The translations under genes and the position numbers were made by a program. Under the pieces are notes generated by a model that saw nothing but the letters and a program-made list of their open reading frames with translations, was not told the DNA's origin and ran no database searches. A DNA stretch of 64,000 nt from Acinetobacter geminorum (GTDB lineage Bacteria > Pseudomonadota > Gammaproteobacteria > Pseudomonadales > Moraxellaceae), in assembly GCF_013009345.1 (NCBI RefSeq), contig NZ_JABELE010000012.1, positions 93,665-157,664 on the forward strand, given 5' to 3'. Positions 33,669-43,910 of the stretch are shown here, in pieces; within the stretch, counting starts at the first letter, position 1, and each line of letters opens with the position of its first letter.

Positions 33669-36600
33669 TTATTGTGGGTCAGCTTGTGTTGTTTTCAAAA
33701 GCGTTTGCAAATTAGCAGCTTTTGGTTTCACAAGCCAGAATTTACGGCTGTAGAAATCGAACTCATTGCGGATTTTATAAGCCCAAGCACTACCAGTTTC
33801 TTTGATATGCTCATCGATAATACGCAACAAGAACTCTTTATGATCTTCCATAGATTCTGTTGAAATACGATTTAAATCAATCAATTCGTGGTTGTAGTAA
33901 TCTACGAAGTCATTATCGAGGTCAAGTACATAAGCAAAACCACCAGTCATGCCCGCACCAAAGTTATGGCCTACTTTACCAAGTACAGTCACAACACCAC
34001 CTGTCATATATTCACAACAGTGATCACCGGCACCTTCGATTACAGCAAACGCACCAGAGTTACGAACTGCAAAACGCTCACCCGCTGTACCTGCTGCAAA
34101 AAGCTTACCGCCAGTTGCACCATACAAACAGGTATTACCAATAATTGCTGTGTTTTGTGTTTGGAAAGGTGAACCTTGTGGTGGGAAAATCGAAATACGA
34201 CCACCCGCCATACCTTTACCTACGTAGTCGTTTGCATCACCTTCAAGACGGATGTGTAAACCACCAGCATTCCAAACACCAAGAGACTGACCAGCTGTAC
34301 CAGTTAAGTTCATTACAACTGGATGTGCTTCCATACCCAAGTTGCCATAGCGACGAGCAATTTCACCCGAAACACGAGCACCGATTGAGCGGTCACAGTT
34401 CACGACGTTGAAGTTGAACTGACCACCAGCGCTTGACTCAATTGCAGGAAGCATTTCAGCGACCATTCTCTCAGCCAATACACCTTTATCAAATGGTGCA
34501 TTACCTTCCACTTGACAGTATTGTGCTTTACCTTCAGCAGAAGGATGAGAAGTTAATAGAGCACTTAAATCAAGGTGAGCATGTTTTTCAGTTTCACCCG
34601 GTAATACTTCAAGCAAATCAACACGACCAATCAAGTCTTTCAATGAAGAAACACCTAATGCAGCCAACCATTCACGAGTTTCTTCCGCGATAAAGTGGAA
34701 GAAGTTGATGAGCATTTCTGGCTCGCCAATGTAGTGTTCTTGACGCAAATGATCTTGTTGAGTTGCAACACCGGTTGCACAGTTATTTAAGTGACAAATA
34801 CGGAGGTATTTACAACCTAAAGCGATCATTGGTGTTGAACCAAAGCCGAAACTTTCAGCACCTAAAATTGCTGCCTTGATCACATCAAGACCAGTTTTTA
34901 AACCACCATCAGTTTGTACACGTACTTTTCCACGCAAGTCATTTACACGAAGTGCTTGGTGCGCCTCACTCAAACCCAATTCCCACGGAGAACCCGCGTG
35001 GTGAATTGAAGAAAGTGGAGATGCAGCCGTACCGCCGTCATAACCTGAAATGGTAATGAAGTCTGCATAAGCTTTTGCAACACCTGCAGCAATTGTTCCC
35101 ACACCCGGCTCAGATACCAATTTCACCGATACCATGGCTTTCGGGTTAACTTGTTTCAAGTCAAAAATTAACTGAGACAAATCTTCAATTGAGTAAATGT
35201 CGTGATGTGGAGGAGGTGAAATTAGCGTTACACCCGGTACTGAGTAACGTAAACGTGCGATTAAACCATTTACTTTACCACCTGGTAACTGACCACCCTC
35301 ACCCGGTTTTGCACCCTGAGCAACTTTAATTTGCAAGACTTCAGCAGAAGTTAGGTATGCAGGAGTTACACCAAAACGACCAGATGCGATCTGTTTGATT
35401 TTCGAGTTACGAATTGTTCCGTAACGAACAGGATCTTCACCGCCTTCACCAGAGTTAGAACGACCACCGATCGTGTTCATCGCGATTGCGATTGCTTCAT
35501 GTGCTTCTGGAGACAGAGCACCTAAAGACATCCCTGCCGAGTCAAAGCGAGGCAAGATATCTTCAACTGATTCAACTTGTTCAACTGGAATTGAGTTCGT
35601 TGTTTTTAACTTAAATAAGTCACGAATAGTCGCCACTGGACGATTATTCACCAACTCAGCATATTCTTTAAAGTCTTCGTACTTACCAGAGCGAACGGCT
35701 TTGTGTAATGCGTTAATCACATCTGGGTTAAATGCATGGTACTCTTTATCAAATACGAATTTGAGCAAACCACCCTGATCAATTGGCTTACGATTTGACC
35801 AAGCTGTCGCTGCTAATTTTTTCTGGTCTTTTTCAAGATCAGCAAATGTTGCGCCCTGAATACGACTTGGAACACCTAAGAAACACTGATCTACCACTTC
35901 TGATGATAAACCTACTGCTTCAAATAACTGACCGCCACGATAAGAAGCAACTGTAGAGATACCCATTTTTGAAAGAACTTTTAGCAAGCCTTTCTCAATA
36001 CCTTTACGGAAGTTTGCTTGCGCATGAATTGGGTCACCTAAAAGCTCACCTTTAGCGATCAAGTCATTGATCACATCATATGCAAGATATGGGTAAACAG
36101 CCGTTGCACCGAAACCAAGTAATACTGCAAATTGATGCGGATCACGTGCAAAACCAGTTTCAACCATGATGTTTGCATCAGTACGCAAGCCAGTTTTGAT
36201 GAGGTAATGATGTACCGCACCTGTTGCAAGTGCTGCGTTTGCAGGTAATAAACCTTGGCGGATATTTTTATCAGTTAAAACAATTAAAGTTTTACCATCA
36301 CGAACCGCTTGCGCCGCTTCTTCACAGATACGCGTGATCGCAGCTTGCAAGCCTTCTTCTTCGGCATAGTTTAAATTGATATCAACTGCTTCATAACCCT
36401 GACGCTCAATGCTACGGATTTGCTGCATTTTTGAATTTGACAATACAGGGCTAGAGATGATGATACGGTCAGCATGCTCAGGGCCTTGCTCAAAGACATT
36501 TTGTTCACGACCTAAACAAGTTTCAAGCGACATTACAATTGACTCACGTAGCGGGTCAATTGGCGGGTTTGTCACTTGAGCAAACTGTTGACGGAAATAA

Positions 36601-38150
36601 TCAGTCACATGGCGTACTTGACGAGACAATACAGCCATTGGCGTATCATCACCCATAGAACCAACAGCTTCTTGTCCGCTTTCAGCAATTGGACGTAACA
36701 ACTGGTCGCGCTCTTCAAATGTCACCATAAACATTTTTTGAGCCGCTTTTAAAGCATCGCCAGTTAAACCTTTATCGACTAATTGCTCTTCAAGTTCTGG
36801 GTTTGCATTTAAACGAATCGCATGATCACGTAACCACTCACGGTACGGACGCATGTTTTTCAAATGTGTACTAACATCTTTAGTATCAAGTACTTTGCCT
36901 GTTAAGGTATCAACTACCAAAATTTGGCCAGGGCCTACACGACCTTTAGAAACTACATCTTCAGGCTCATAACCCCAAACACCGATTTCAGATGCCAAGG
37001 TAATGTAATCATTTTTGGTAATTACCCAACGCGCAGGACGCAAACCATTACGATCAAGCATACAGATCGCATGACGGCCATCTTGAATAACAAGACCAGC
37101 TGGGCCATCCCAAGCTTCCATATGTTTAGAGTTGAACTCATAGAATGCGCGTAAGTCTGCATCTAAAGTTTCTACGTTTTGCCAAGCTGGTGGTACGAGC
37201 ATACGTAAGGCACGGAATAAATCCATACCACCACCGACTAAGATCTCAAGCATGTTATCTAAGCTTGAAGAATCCGAACCTGTACGGTTAACGATTGGGT
37301 TAAGCTCAGTAAGACCTGGTAATAATGGGTTTTCAAATTTAGGAGTACGCGCCAACGCCCAGTTACGGTTTGCTGTAATTGTGTTGATTTCACCATTATG
37401 CGCAAGGTAACGGAACGGCTGAGCCAACGGCCAACGCGGCAACGTATTAGTAGAGAAGCGTTGGTGGAATACCACGATATGTGATTTTAAACGCTCATCT
37501 GCTAAGTCTGTATAGAACTCAGCAATTGCAGCCGGCATCATCAAGCCTTTATAGCTGATTACTGTCGAACAAAGCGTAGTCACATAGAATGAAGAATCAT
37601 TTTGTAATTGTTGTTCTGCACGACGACGTGCCAAGAATAATTTACGGTTAAATTCGACTTCAGTCACGCCCATTGGACAGTTCACAATGACCTGTTCAAA
37701 AGCTGGTAAAGATTGAAGCGCAATTTCACCTAGTGCATCGTTATTTGTAGGGACAACACGCCAAGCCAGTACACGTAAGCCATCTGACTCGATTTCTTTC
37801 GTTAAAATATTTTTAGAATGTTGCGCTAATGCCGGATCAGTATTTAAAAATACAGTACCCACAGCAAAAATTTCACTCAGTGTAATATCACTCAGTTTTT
37901 TTGCTTCATCACGGAAAAATTGCTTTGGCATCGCCAATAATAAGCCGCAACCATCTCCCGTCTTGCCATCTGCGGCAATACCACCACGGTGCGTCATGCA
38001 ACTTAAACTGTGAATCGCGGTTTCAACTAGATGATGACTTGATTCACCCTTCATATGGGCGATCAGTCCAAAACCACAGTTATCCTTAAACTCATCAGGT
38101 TGATATAAACCTTGAGCGGGAGCTACAGTATTAGGCGATGGCATGTGCAT
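33669..38150 (-). CDS. gltB: Glutamate synthase large (alpha) subunit
   Basis: A 1493-residue protein that takes the amide nitrogen of glutamine and makes two glutamates with 2-oxoglutarate. A 24-residue propeptide ends at DN before CGFGLIAH, where the exposed Cys is the glutaminase nucleophile. The FMN-binding synthase domain has GEGGEDP and the [3Fe-4S] ligands in CKYLRICHLNNC (about residues 1112-1123), and the C-terminus is the beta-helix domain with many Gly-rich turns. ATG 38150 has AAGAAGGG upstream and is the best start; a longer frame to 38189 has no family match. Confidence 0.96.
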   Translation of the reverse strand: MHMPSPNTVAPAQGLYQPDEFKDNCGFGLIAHMKGESSHHLVETAIHSLSCMTHRGGIAADGKTGDGCGLLLAMPKQFFRDEAKKLSDITLSEIFAVGTVFLNTDPALAQHSKNILTKEIESDGLRVLAWRVVPTNNDALGEIALQSLPAFEQVIVNCPMGVTEVEFNRKLFLARRRAEQQLQNDSSFYVTTLCSTVISYKGLMMPAAIAEFYTDLADERLKSHIVVFHQRFSTNTLPRWPLAQPFRYLAHNGEINTITANRNWALARTPKFENPLLPGLTELNPIVNRTGSDSSSLDNMLEILVGGGMDLFRALRMLVPPAWQNVETLDADLRAFYEFNSKHMEAWDGPAGLVIQDGRHAICMLDRNGLRPARWVITKNDYITLASEIGVWGYEPEDVVSKGRVGPGQILVVDTLTGKVLDTKDVSTHLKNMRPYREWLRDHAIRLNANPELEEQLVDKGLTGDALKAAQKMFMVTFEERDQLLRPIAESGQEAVGSMGDDTPMAVLSRQVRHVTDYFRQQFAQVTNPPIDPLRESIVMSLETCLGREQNVFEQGPEHADRIIISSPVLSNSKMQQIRSIERQGYEAVDINLNYAEEEGLQAAITRICEEAAQAVRDGKTLIVLTDKNIRQGLLPANAALATGAVHHYLIKTGLRTDANIMVETGFARDPHQFAVLLGFGATAVYPYLAYDVINDLIAKGELLGDPIHAQANFRKGIEKGLLKVLSKMGISTVASYRGGQLFEAVGLSSEVVDQCFLGVPSRIQGATFADLEKDQKKLAATAWSNRKPIDQGGLLKFVFDKEYHAFNPDVINALHKAVRSGKYEDFKEYAELVNNRPVATIRDLFKLKTTNSIPVEQVESVEDILPRFDSAGMSLGALSPEAHEAIAIAMNTIGGRSNSGEGGEDPVRYGTIRNSKIKQIASGRFGVTPAYLTSAEVLQIKVAQGAKPGEGGQLPGGKVNGLIARLRYSVPGVTLISPPPHHDIYSIEDLSQLIFDLKQVNPKAMVSVKLVSEPGVGTIAAGVAKAYADFITISGYDGGTAASPLSSIHHAGSPWELGLSEAHQALRVNDLRGKVRVQTDGGLKTGLDVIKAAILGAESFGFGSTPMIALGCKYLRICHLNNCATGVATQQDHLRQEHYIGEPEMLINFFHFIAEETREWLAALGVSSLKDLIGRVDLLEVLPGETEKHAHLDLSALLTSHPSAEGKAQYCQVEGNAPFDKGVLAERMVAEMLPAIESSAGGQFNFNVVNCDRSIGARVSGEIARRYGNLGMEAHPVVMNLTGTAGQSLGVWNAGGLHIRLEGDANDYVGKGMAGGRISIFPPQGSPFQTQNTAIIGNTCLYGATGGKLFAAGTAGERFAVRNSGAFAVIEGAGDHCCEYMTGGVVTVLGKVGHNFGAGMTGGFAYVLDLDNDFVDYYNHELIDLNRISTESMEDHKEFLLRIIDEHIKETGSAWAYKIRNEFDFYSRKFWLVKPKAANLQTLLKTTQADPQ

Positions 38151-38605
38151 AGCGTACCCTTCTTTCAATAAGGCTCTTTCGAGCGTCAAACAAACAACTT
38201 CTTTTTGCGATAGTGCCTACGGACGACAGTTAGCTCAATGTTTCACAAAAAAAATTTTGGGGCTGATAAGCCAATATACGCTGTTCCATTTTTACGTACA
38301 CTGGTTTTTGCTAGAAAAATGTTTTGACTTATTTCGCACTCTTTTAAAGCAGTTCGACCCCTCGACTCTGCATAGAATTTACTCTTTAGAGCGCTAAAAT
38401 AGTTTACAGCACATTAATAAGCACAAGAATAAAGCAAAAACCATGCCAATGTTATTTTTTGCATCTAAGTATTTATAATTGTTGAAGATAGATAGGTTTT
38501 ATTCGCGTTATCATTTTAATAAATGACCAAACATGCACCACAGGTGATCAAAAAATATATATAACCATTATTATTGCACCATATTTGTGCAACATATCCT
38601 TATAA
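38151..38605. other. Intergenic region upstream of gltB
   Basis: 455 bp without a gene. Near 38275 the minus strand has TATATT, a possible -10 for gltB with a leader of about 110 bases. No clear terminator for the SPOR-domain gene on the other side and no RNA family that I recognise. The part from 38400 to 38600 is very AT-rich and featureless. Confidence 0.4.
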
Positions 38606-39487
38606 TTAATTGCCTCGCGTGCCCTCATTTGTTGCATTTTTTACTGTAGGCTCTGTTGTACGATTCTGTTGAGCCTTTTTAGGCACATCAACTGCCGAAT
38701 TAGACTGATGTACATCCACAACATTTCCCTCAGCATCTCGACGAATAATTGTTGTTCGAGTTGTAGAGTTTGTTGCGGGAGCAGCCACCTTAGGTTGTGT
38801 ATTCGCAGCTCCACTTACGCCAGTCCCTATGAGTAAAGACTCATCAATTTTAGGCAAGGCAGCTGGACGTAAACGCACTTCATAAGTTTGACTCATTCCA
38901 CCTTTCATTTCATCCGCACCTAAATCATTGACTAATGGTGCATAAGTTGAAAATTGTTGTGGTTGTGGTTTGATTGACGCAGGTAAATCAAGATTCAGTT
39001 GAGTTAATTGCTGAATTGCATCTTCAGAACGTTTAAATACGCCATACGTCAAAACATATTGTTCAGATTGCTTATCTCCACTTAAGCGGAAGTAGATAAA
39101 TTTATTTCGCTCTGGACGATTTTTTAAAAAGTTTTTAATAATATCTTCATCAGACGCACGAAAAAGCTCAAGCGTCCATTGTTTCTTGTTTTCATTAATA
39201 AACTTTGTACCACGGAACTCTGCCTCATGCTGACCAGACGCAACCGTACGGGTTGTTAAATCAAGAGGCCTCACTTCATCAGCTAGTGCCCCTAAATTTG
39301 CAGTTGTTGCTACCTTCTCTGGCTGGATTTGTACTGGGGCATCTGAATCAGCTGCTTTTTCAACTTCGACAAGCTTTTTACTATCAGTCATTACCCAGAA
39401 AATAAAAGCCAGAAACAAGCAGACAATACCACCCACCAACCAGATATATTGTTGAACATTCTGCCAAAGTGTACGTGATACAGTCAT
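38606..39487 (-). CDS. SPOR-domain membrane protein, DamX-like
   Basis: A 293-residue protein with one N-terminal membrane helix (about 13-32), a low-complexity linker, and a SPOR domain at about 100-185 (KQWTLELFRASDEDIIKNF to YVLTYGVFKRSEDAIQQL). SPOR domains bind denuded glycan strands at the septum. The position after aroB is the same as damX in enterobacteria. The C-terminal 80 residues are Thr/Asn/Ala-rich with no domain. Cell-division role is inferred. Confidence 0.82.
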   Translation of the reverse strand: MTVSRTLWQNVQQYIWLVGGIVCLFLAFIFWVMTDSKKLVEVEKAADSDAPVQIQPEKVATTANLGALADEVRPLDLTTRTVASGQHEAEFRGTKFINENKKQWTLELFRASDEDIIKNFLKNRPERNKFIYFRLSGDKQSEQYVLTYGVFKRSEDAIQQLTQLNLDLPASIKPQPQQFSTYAPLVNDLGADEMKGGMSQTYEVRLRPAALPKIDESLLIGTGVSGAANTQPKVAAPATNSTTRTTIIRRDAEGNVVDVHQSNSAVDVPKKAQQNRTTEPTVKNATNEGTRGN

Positions 39488-39503
39488 GTGTTACCTTAAT
39501 TTA

Positions 39504-40586
39504 TTATCCGTGTTGATTCGCCAAAATAGCTTGTTTCATGAGTTCAACATCAAAGTCCTTAGTAATTACTGCTTGACCAAGTTGTTTTAACAACACCAAA
39601 CGTAATTGACCATTGAGAACTTTTTTATCATGTGCCATATATCTAAGGAATTCATCCAATGGAATTTTTGGACATGATATCGGCAAATTAGCGCGTTGAA
39701 TAATTTTTTTTGTACGCTCTACATCATCGCTTGAAATCCAACCTAAACGTTGTGATAAATCAGCTGCCATCACCATGCCTGTCGCTACTGCTTCACCGTG
39801 CAACCAAGTACCATAGCCAAGATAAGATTCAATGGCATGACCGAAAGTATGACCCAAGTTGAGTAAAGCTCGTTCGCCTTGCTCTTTTTCATCGTTAGCA
39901 ACAATACGCGCTTTATGAGCACATGAACGATAAACAGCTTCTGCTAAAAGTTCAGCATCTCGCCCAATTAAACCATCCATATTCTGCTCTAACCAAACAA
40001 GAAAATCAGCGTCACCTAACAAAGCATATTTAATGACTTCTGATAATCCGGCAGATAACTCTCGATCTGGTAAAGTATCAAGTTGAGCCATATCCGCCAA
40101 AACAACTTGAGGTTGCTGAAATGCGCCCAACATGTTCTTACCAAGAGGATGATTAATCCCCGTTTTACCACCCACACTTGAGTCTACTTGTGAAAGAAGT
40201 GTAGTCGGAACCTGAACAAAATAAACACCACGTTGGAAACATGCTGATGCAAAACCAGCCATATCCCCAATAACACCACCACCCAAAGCTAAAACCGTAC
40301 AATCACGATTAAAACCAGCTTCAAGTAAAGCATCAAAAATTAAATTTAGATGTTGAATATCTTTATATTTCTCACCATCTGGCAAAATACAAGTCGCTAC
40401 AGTTTTACCCAAACTTTTTAAAGCTTCTTGATAATGAGATAAATATAAAGGAGCGACCGTTTCGTTACTCACGATCATGACCTGTTGACCATGAATATAA
40501 GGCTCAAGCAACTGCTTAGGATCAAGTTGACTGCCAATAAAAATAGGATAACGGCGTTCGCCTAATTCAACATGTAAAGTTTGCAT
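39504..40586 (-). CDS. aroB: 3-dehydroquinate synthase
   Basis: Second step of the shikimate pathway, using NAD and a divalent metal. The 360-residue protein starts MQTLHVELGERRYPIFIG; family motifs are DGEKYKD, LGGGVIGDMAGFAS, PTTLLSQVDSSVGGKTGINHPLGKN and GHTFGHAIE with the metal His. ATG 40586 is chosen over an in-frame alternative six codons upstream. It lies 28 bp after aroK. Confidence 0.96.
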   Translation of the reverse strand: MQTLHVELGERRYPIFIGSQLDPKQLLEPYIHGQQVMIVSNETVAPLYLSHYQEALKSLGKTVATCILPDGEKYKDIQHLNLIFDALLEAGFNRDCTVLALGGGVIGDMAGFASACFQRGVYFVQVPTTLLSQVDSSVGGKTGINHPLGKNMLGAFQQPQVVLADMAQLDTLPDRELSAGLSEVIKYALLGDADFLVWLEQNMDGLIGRDAELLAEAVYRSCAHKARIVANDEKEQGERALLNLGHTFGHAIESYLGYGTWLHGEAVATGMVMAADLSQRLGWISSDDVERTKKIIQRANLPISCPKIPLDEFLRYMAHDKKVLNGQLRLVLLKQLGQAVITKDFDVELMKQAILANQHG

Positions 40587-40614
40587 GAGTTTATAAAACC
40601 ACAAGTAAGTTTGG

Positions 40615-41184
40615 CTATTTTAGCGGGTTGGACAAAATAAGTTGCAAAATCTTTTGAGCAAGATCACGAGCAGCACCCTGATTGGTTTCAATCGTGTAAT
40701 GCGCAACTTCACGATATAAAGGATCACGTATTTTTAACAAATCACGTAATTTTTGTTCAGGGTTTTCAACTTGTAATAGAGGTCTATTTTTATCGCGGTA
40801 AGTTCGTTGTAATTGTAGTTCTACAGGAGTGTAAAGATAAACAACAATACCACGTTGCTTTAGAAATTCGCGGTTGGGTGCTTGAGTAATTGCACCTCCG
40901 CCTGTCGCCAACACTAAGGCTTTACGTGAAGTCAACTCATTTAACACTACAGTTTCACGAGTACGAAAACCTAACTCCCCTTCTTTCTCAAAGATCCAAG
41001 GAATAGTGGCGCCTGTTTTGCGTTCAATTTCATGATCACTATCTAAAAAATCACGCCCTAATATTTCGGCTAAATGACGTCCAACGGTTGTTTTTCCTGC
41101 CCCCATGGGCCCTACCAAATAAATATTTGGCAGGGTTTCAAACGCTTTGCTTGGCAAGGCGCCACCTATTTCAATTGCTTTCAT
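40615..41184 (-). CDS. aroK: Shikimate kinase
   Basis: A 189-residue NMP-kinase-fold enzyme. P-loop GPMGAGKTT at 25-33, the shikimate-binding DSDHEIERKTG and the GGGAI motif, and the lid RPLL region are seen. A 20-residue N-terminal extension precedes the fold. The gene follows pilQ by 11 bp, the pilQ-aroK-aroB order known across gamma-proteobacteria. Confidence 0.95.
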   Translation of the reverse strand: MKAIEIGGALPSKAFETLPNIYLVGPMGAGKTTVGRHLAEILGRDFLDSDHEIERKTGATIPWIFEKEGELGFRTRETVVLNELTSRKALVLATGGGAITQAPNREFLKQRGIVVYLYTPVELQLQRTYRDKNRPLLQVENPEQKLRDLLKIRDPLYREVAHYTIETNQGAARDLAQKILQLILSNPLK

Positions 41185-41195
41185 TGAAAAATATA

Positions 41196-43310
41196 TTAAT
41201 GATTTCTCACCAAAGTGTCATTAACAATTCGTGGCGTAACGAAAATCAATAACTCTTGCTTATCATCAGATTTCACATCTTTTCTAAATAAACGTCCAAC
41301 TACAGGCAGATCTCCAAAGAAAGGAACTTTGGTTTGTGAGTTAGTTGTAGTCTGCTCAAATACTCCACCTAAAATGACTGTTTCTCCATTATTCACCAGT
41401 ACATTAGTATTGATATTATTTTTATTTAGAATCAACTCGCCATTTGGTGCCTCACCTGCCACGGAATCCTTAGAAATATCCAATTTCATTTGGATTTTAC
41501 CATCTGGCGTAATACTTGGAGTAACATCTAGACTTAATAGTGCATCTTTGAATGATGTACTTGCTGTCGCTCCTGCAGCAGAATTAGTCGTGGTTTGATA
41601 AGGAACCTGCTGACCTGTCGCTACTCTCGCAGTTTGTTTATCTGTAGTCATGACTTTTGGTGTTGAGATAACTTCACCATAACCATCCGCCTGCAATGCC
41701 GATAACTCTAAATCCAACATAAAATCAGACATACTGATCAAACTAAAAGCTATACTACTAGCTCCAGCCGATGTAACACCCAAATCAACGTTTAAATTAT
41801 CTGGCCGCTCAATCGTGTATTTCCCGTCGTCATCCGGCTCTCTTAAATTCCAAAGCGTTGTATCACTACCACCTACCAGTAAACTGTTATTACTGTTTAC
41901 CCCTTGAGATAATATTCCCCATTTCACGCCAAGCTCTTTAGTAAAAGAAGTAGATGCTCTTACAATGCGCGCCTCAACCATAACCTGTTTAACTTGCACA
42001 TCCAGCAAATCAATCATTTTACGAACTTTATCAATGTTCTGGGCTGTATCATTTACAATCAAAGTATTAGTACGCGTATCAGCAACAGCACTGCCTCGTG
42101 AGCTCAATAAACTTTCTAAAGCAAGAGAGTCTGAATTTGCGGTACGGTTTGCGACAGCTGTCTTACCATCACGAGTATCTTCAATTAGCTTAAGCACATC
42201 TGCTGCTTTTGCATAATTTAAGCGAATATAATCTGTTTGAATTGGTGCTAATTTAATACTTTGTGCTAACGCTTTTGCCTCATCATCTTCTGCTTTGATT
42301 AGCTCCGCAACTGGCGCAATCCAAATTACATTCCCATTTCTGCGTTTATCTAGATTTTTGGTTTTTAAAATAATATCAAGTGCCTGATCCCAAGGTACAT
42401 CTTTTAGACGCAAAGTGATATTACCTTGTACACTATCAGCCGCAACCATATTAATGCCGGTAAAATCAGCCAGTAACTGCAGGACCCTACGAACTTCAAT
42501 ATCTTGAAAATCAAGAGAGAGCTTATTACCTGAATAATTAGCTTGCTTAGATGAAGCACTTACATTTTTATCCTGAGGACGCTTTAGGCTAATAGTTAAT
42601 TTATTTTCTGCCTGATAAGCCATATATTCATAGCTACCAGTAGATTGAATGATAATAACACCATTGCCTTTATCATTATAAGATTCAATGGTCGAAACAG
42701 GAGTTGCAAAATCATTTACATTTAAGCGCTTAGCTAAATGCGTGGGAATTTTAGAACCTAATGTTTTTACTACAACTTTGCTACCTTGTTGTTGCACATC
42801 AACAGGAGTATTACTTCCCAACAGGTCTATAACGATGAGGCCTTCCCCTTGACTACCACGTTGGAAACCAATATTTGAAACACCTTGGGATTGCATCGTA
42901 CTTGTTGATACAGGTTTAACTATGGCTTCTGTAGAATTAATCTTTAAAATAAAAGTGTTACCTTCAATACGAGTTGTAAAAGCACCAGCCTCTTTCAAAT
43001 TTACTGTTAAGCGTGAACGCTGATCATCAGAGCTTACATCGACCGAACTCGCCTCATTTGTACCAATCGCTACTTTTGACTGTGTTAGATTCTGCTGCGC
43101 TTTATTAAAATCCAAAATCAAACGTGAAGGATTCTCAAGCTGATATGCCTGTGGTTGCGGCGGCAAACCATTAAACATAACCCGAATTTCTGTACCCTGT
43201 CCCGCTATTTGTGTCGGTACAATATTAGTCATGCTGACCTGTGCAGATGCAACCTGCATAACTGCAATTGCTACAGCCCCCATCGAAAACTGACGGAATA
43301 CGTGATTCAT
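41196..43310 (-). CDS. pilQ: Type IV pilus secretin PilQ
   Basis: A 704-residue outer-membrane channel subunit. Signal peptide to about residue 23 (ASA), two AMIN domains (about 28-125 and 145-245) that bind peptidoglycan, a secretin N-domain (about 265-330) with FQDIEVRRVLQLLADFTGINMV, a second N-domain around 360-440, and the secretin core with VMVEARIV and the C-terminal VPFFGDLPVVGRLFR. It lets the pilus and DNA pass the outer membrane. Confidence 0.96.
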   Translation of the reverse strand: MNHVFRQFSMGAVAIAVMQVASAQVSMTNIVPTQIAGQGTEIRVMFNGLPPQPQAYQLENPSRLILDFNKAQQNLTQSKVAIGTNEASSVDVSSDDQRSRLTVNLKEAGAFTTRIEGNTFILKINSTEAIVKPVSTSTMQSQGVSNIGFQRGSQGEGLIVIDLLGSNTPVDVQQQGSKVVVKTLGSKIPTHLAKRLNVNDFATPVSTIESYNDKGNGVIIIQSTGSYEYMAYQAENKLTISLKRPQDKNVSASSKQANYSGNKLSLDFQDIEVRRVLQLLADFTGINMVAADSVQGNITLRLKDVPWDQALDIILKTKNLDKRRNGNVIWIAPVAELIKAEDDEAKALAQSIKLAPIQTDYIRLNYAKAADVLKLIEDTRDGKTAVANRTANSDSLALESLLSSRGSAVADTRTNTLIVNDTAQNIDKVRKMIDLLDVQVKQVMVEARIVRASTSFTKELGVKWGILSQGVNSNNSLLVGGSDTTLWNLREPDDDGKYTIERPDNLNVDLGVTSAGASSIAFSLISMSDFMLDLELSALQADGYGEVISTPKVMTTDKQTARVATGQQVPYQTTTNSAAGATASTSFKDALLSLDVTPSITPDGKIQMKLDISKDSVAGEAPNGELILNKNNINTNVLVNNGETVILGGVFEQTTTNSQTKVPFFGDLPVVGRLFRKDVKSDDKQELLIFVTPRIVNDTLVRNH

Positions 43311-43372
43311 TGTCTAACCATCCCCAATAAATAATCTTTAAAAATAATTTTTTCTTTGTTATTCCCTAAATT

Positions 43373-43900
43373 CTAGGGTGCAGGTCCAATTAACACTAAG
43401 GTTCTTGGTCTCTCCACATAACCTTCTCGCCCATCAGGAACAATTTCTACCAGATCAATCTGAGTCGGCCCAATATGGGTAATACGACCTTGATTCATTC
43501 CAATATAGTTCCCTACCTGCACTCGCTCAATTTGGTGATCAGGCGTTTGGATCAGAGCCATGACTTGTCCACGACTATTACGCATGCTTCCTTTCATATT
43601 TAAAGATTCTAATGCATAACTTTCGAGCGGTTGAGGTGCACGTGAGAAATTCGGATATACTCGTTTCCCTGCCATAATTTTTAGCTCAGCAGCAAGTGAG
43701 CTTGGTAAAAATGGGCTCTTTAACTGATGGGCTGCATAATTAAACTGTGGCACAGGAGTAAAAACAGGTGCTGGTTCTATGGCTTGTGGTGGTTGATTAC
43801 GTATATCGGCCATTTGTTGATTTACAGCGTCGATTCTCGACTCACATCCAGCTAAAGCCAAGCATGCCAAAATAGAAAGAGAAAATTTTTTAAGTTTCAT
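43373..43900 (-). CDS. pilP: Type IV pilus assembly lipoprotein PilP
   Basis: A 175-residue lipoprotein with lipobox LAGC at 16-19. The N-terminal disordered region is Pro/Gln-rich; the C-terminal beta-domain contains ESLNMKGSMRNSRGQVMALIQTP and VQVGNYIGMNQGRITHI. It connects PilNO to PilQ in the periplasm. The gene lies 62 bp before pilQ. Confidence 0.94.
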   Translation of the reverse strand: MKLKKFSLSILACLALAGCESRIDAVNQQMADIRNQPPQAIEPAPVFTPVPQFNYAAHQLKSPFLPSSLAAELKIMAGKRVYPNFSRAPQPLESYALESLNMKGSMRNSRGQVMALIQTPDHQIERVQVGNYIGMNQGRITHIGPTQIDLVEIVPDGREGYVERPRTLVLIGPAP

Positions 43901-43910
43901 CGTAATTCTC

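Noticed and set aside
32305..35778. Several plus-strand frames of 80-150 codons opposite gltD and gltB
   Set aside because: They are antisense shadows of highly conserved genes with no ribosome sites or recognisable domains.
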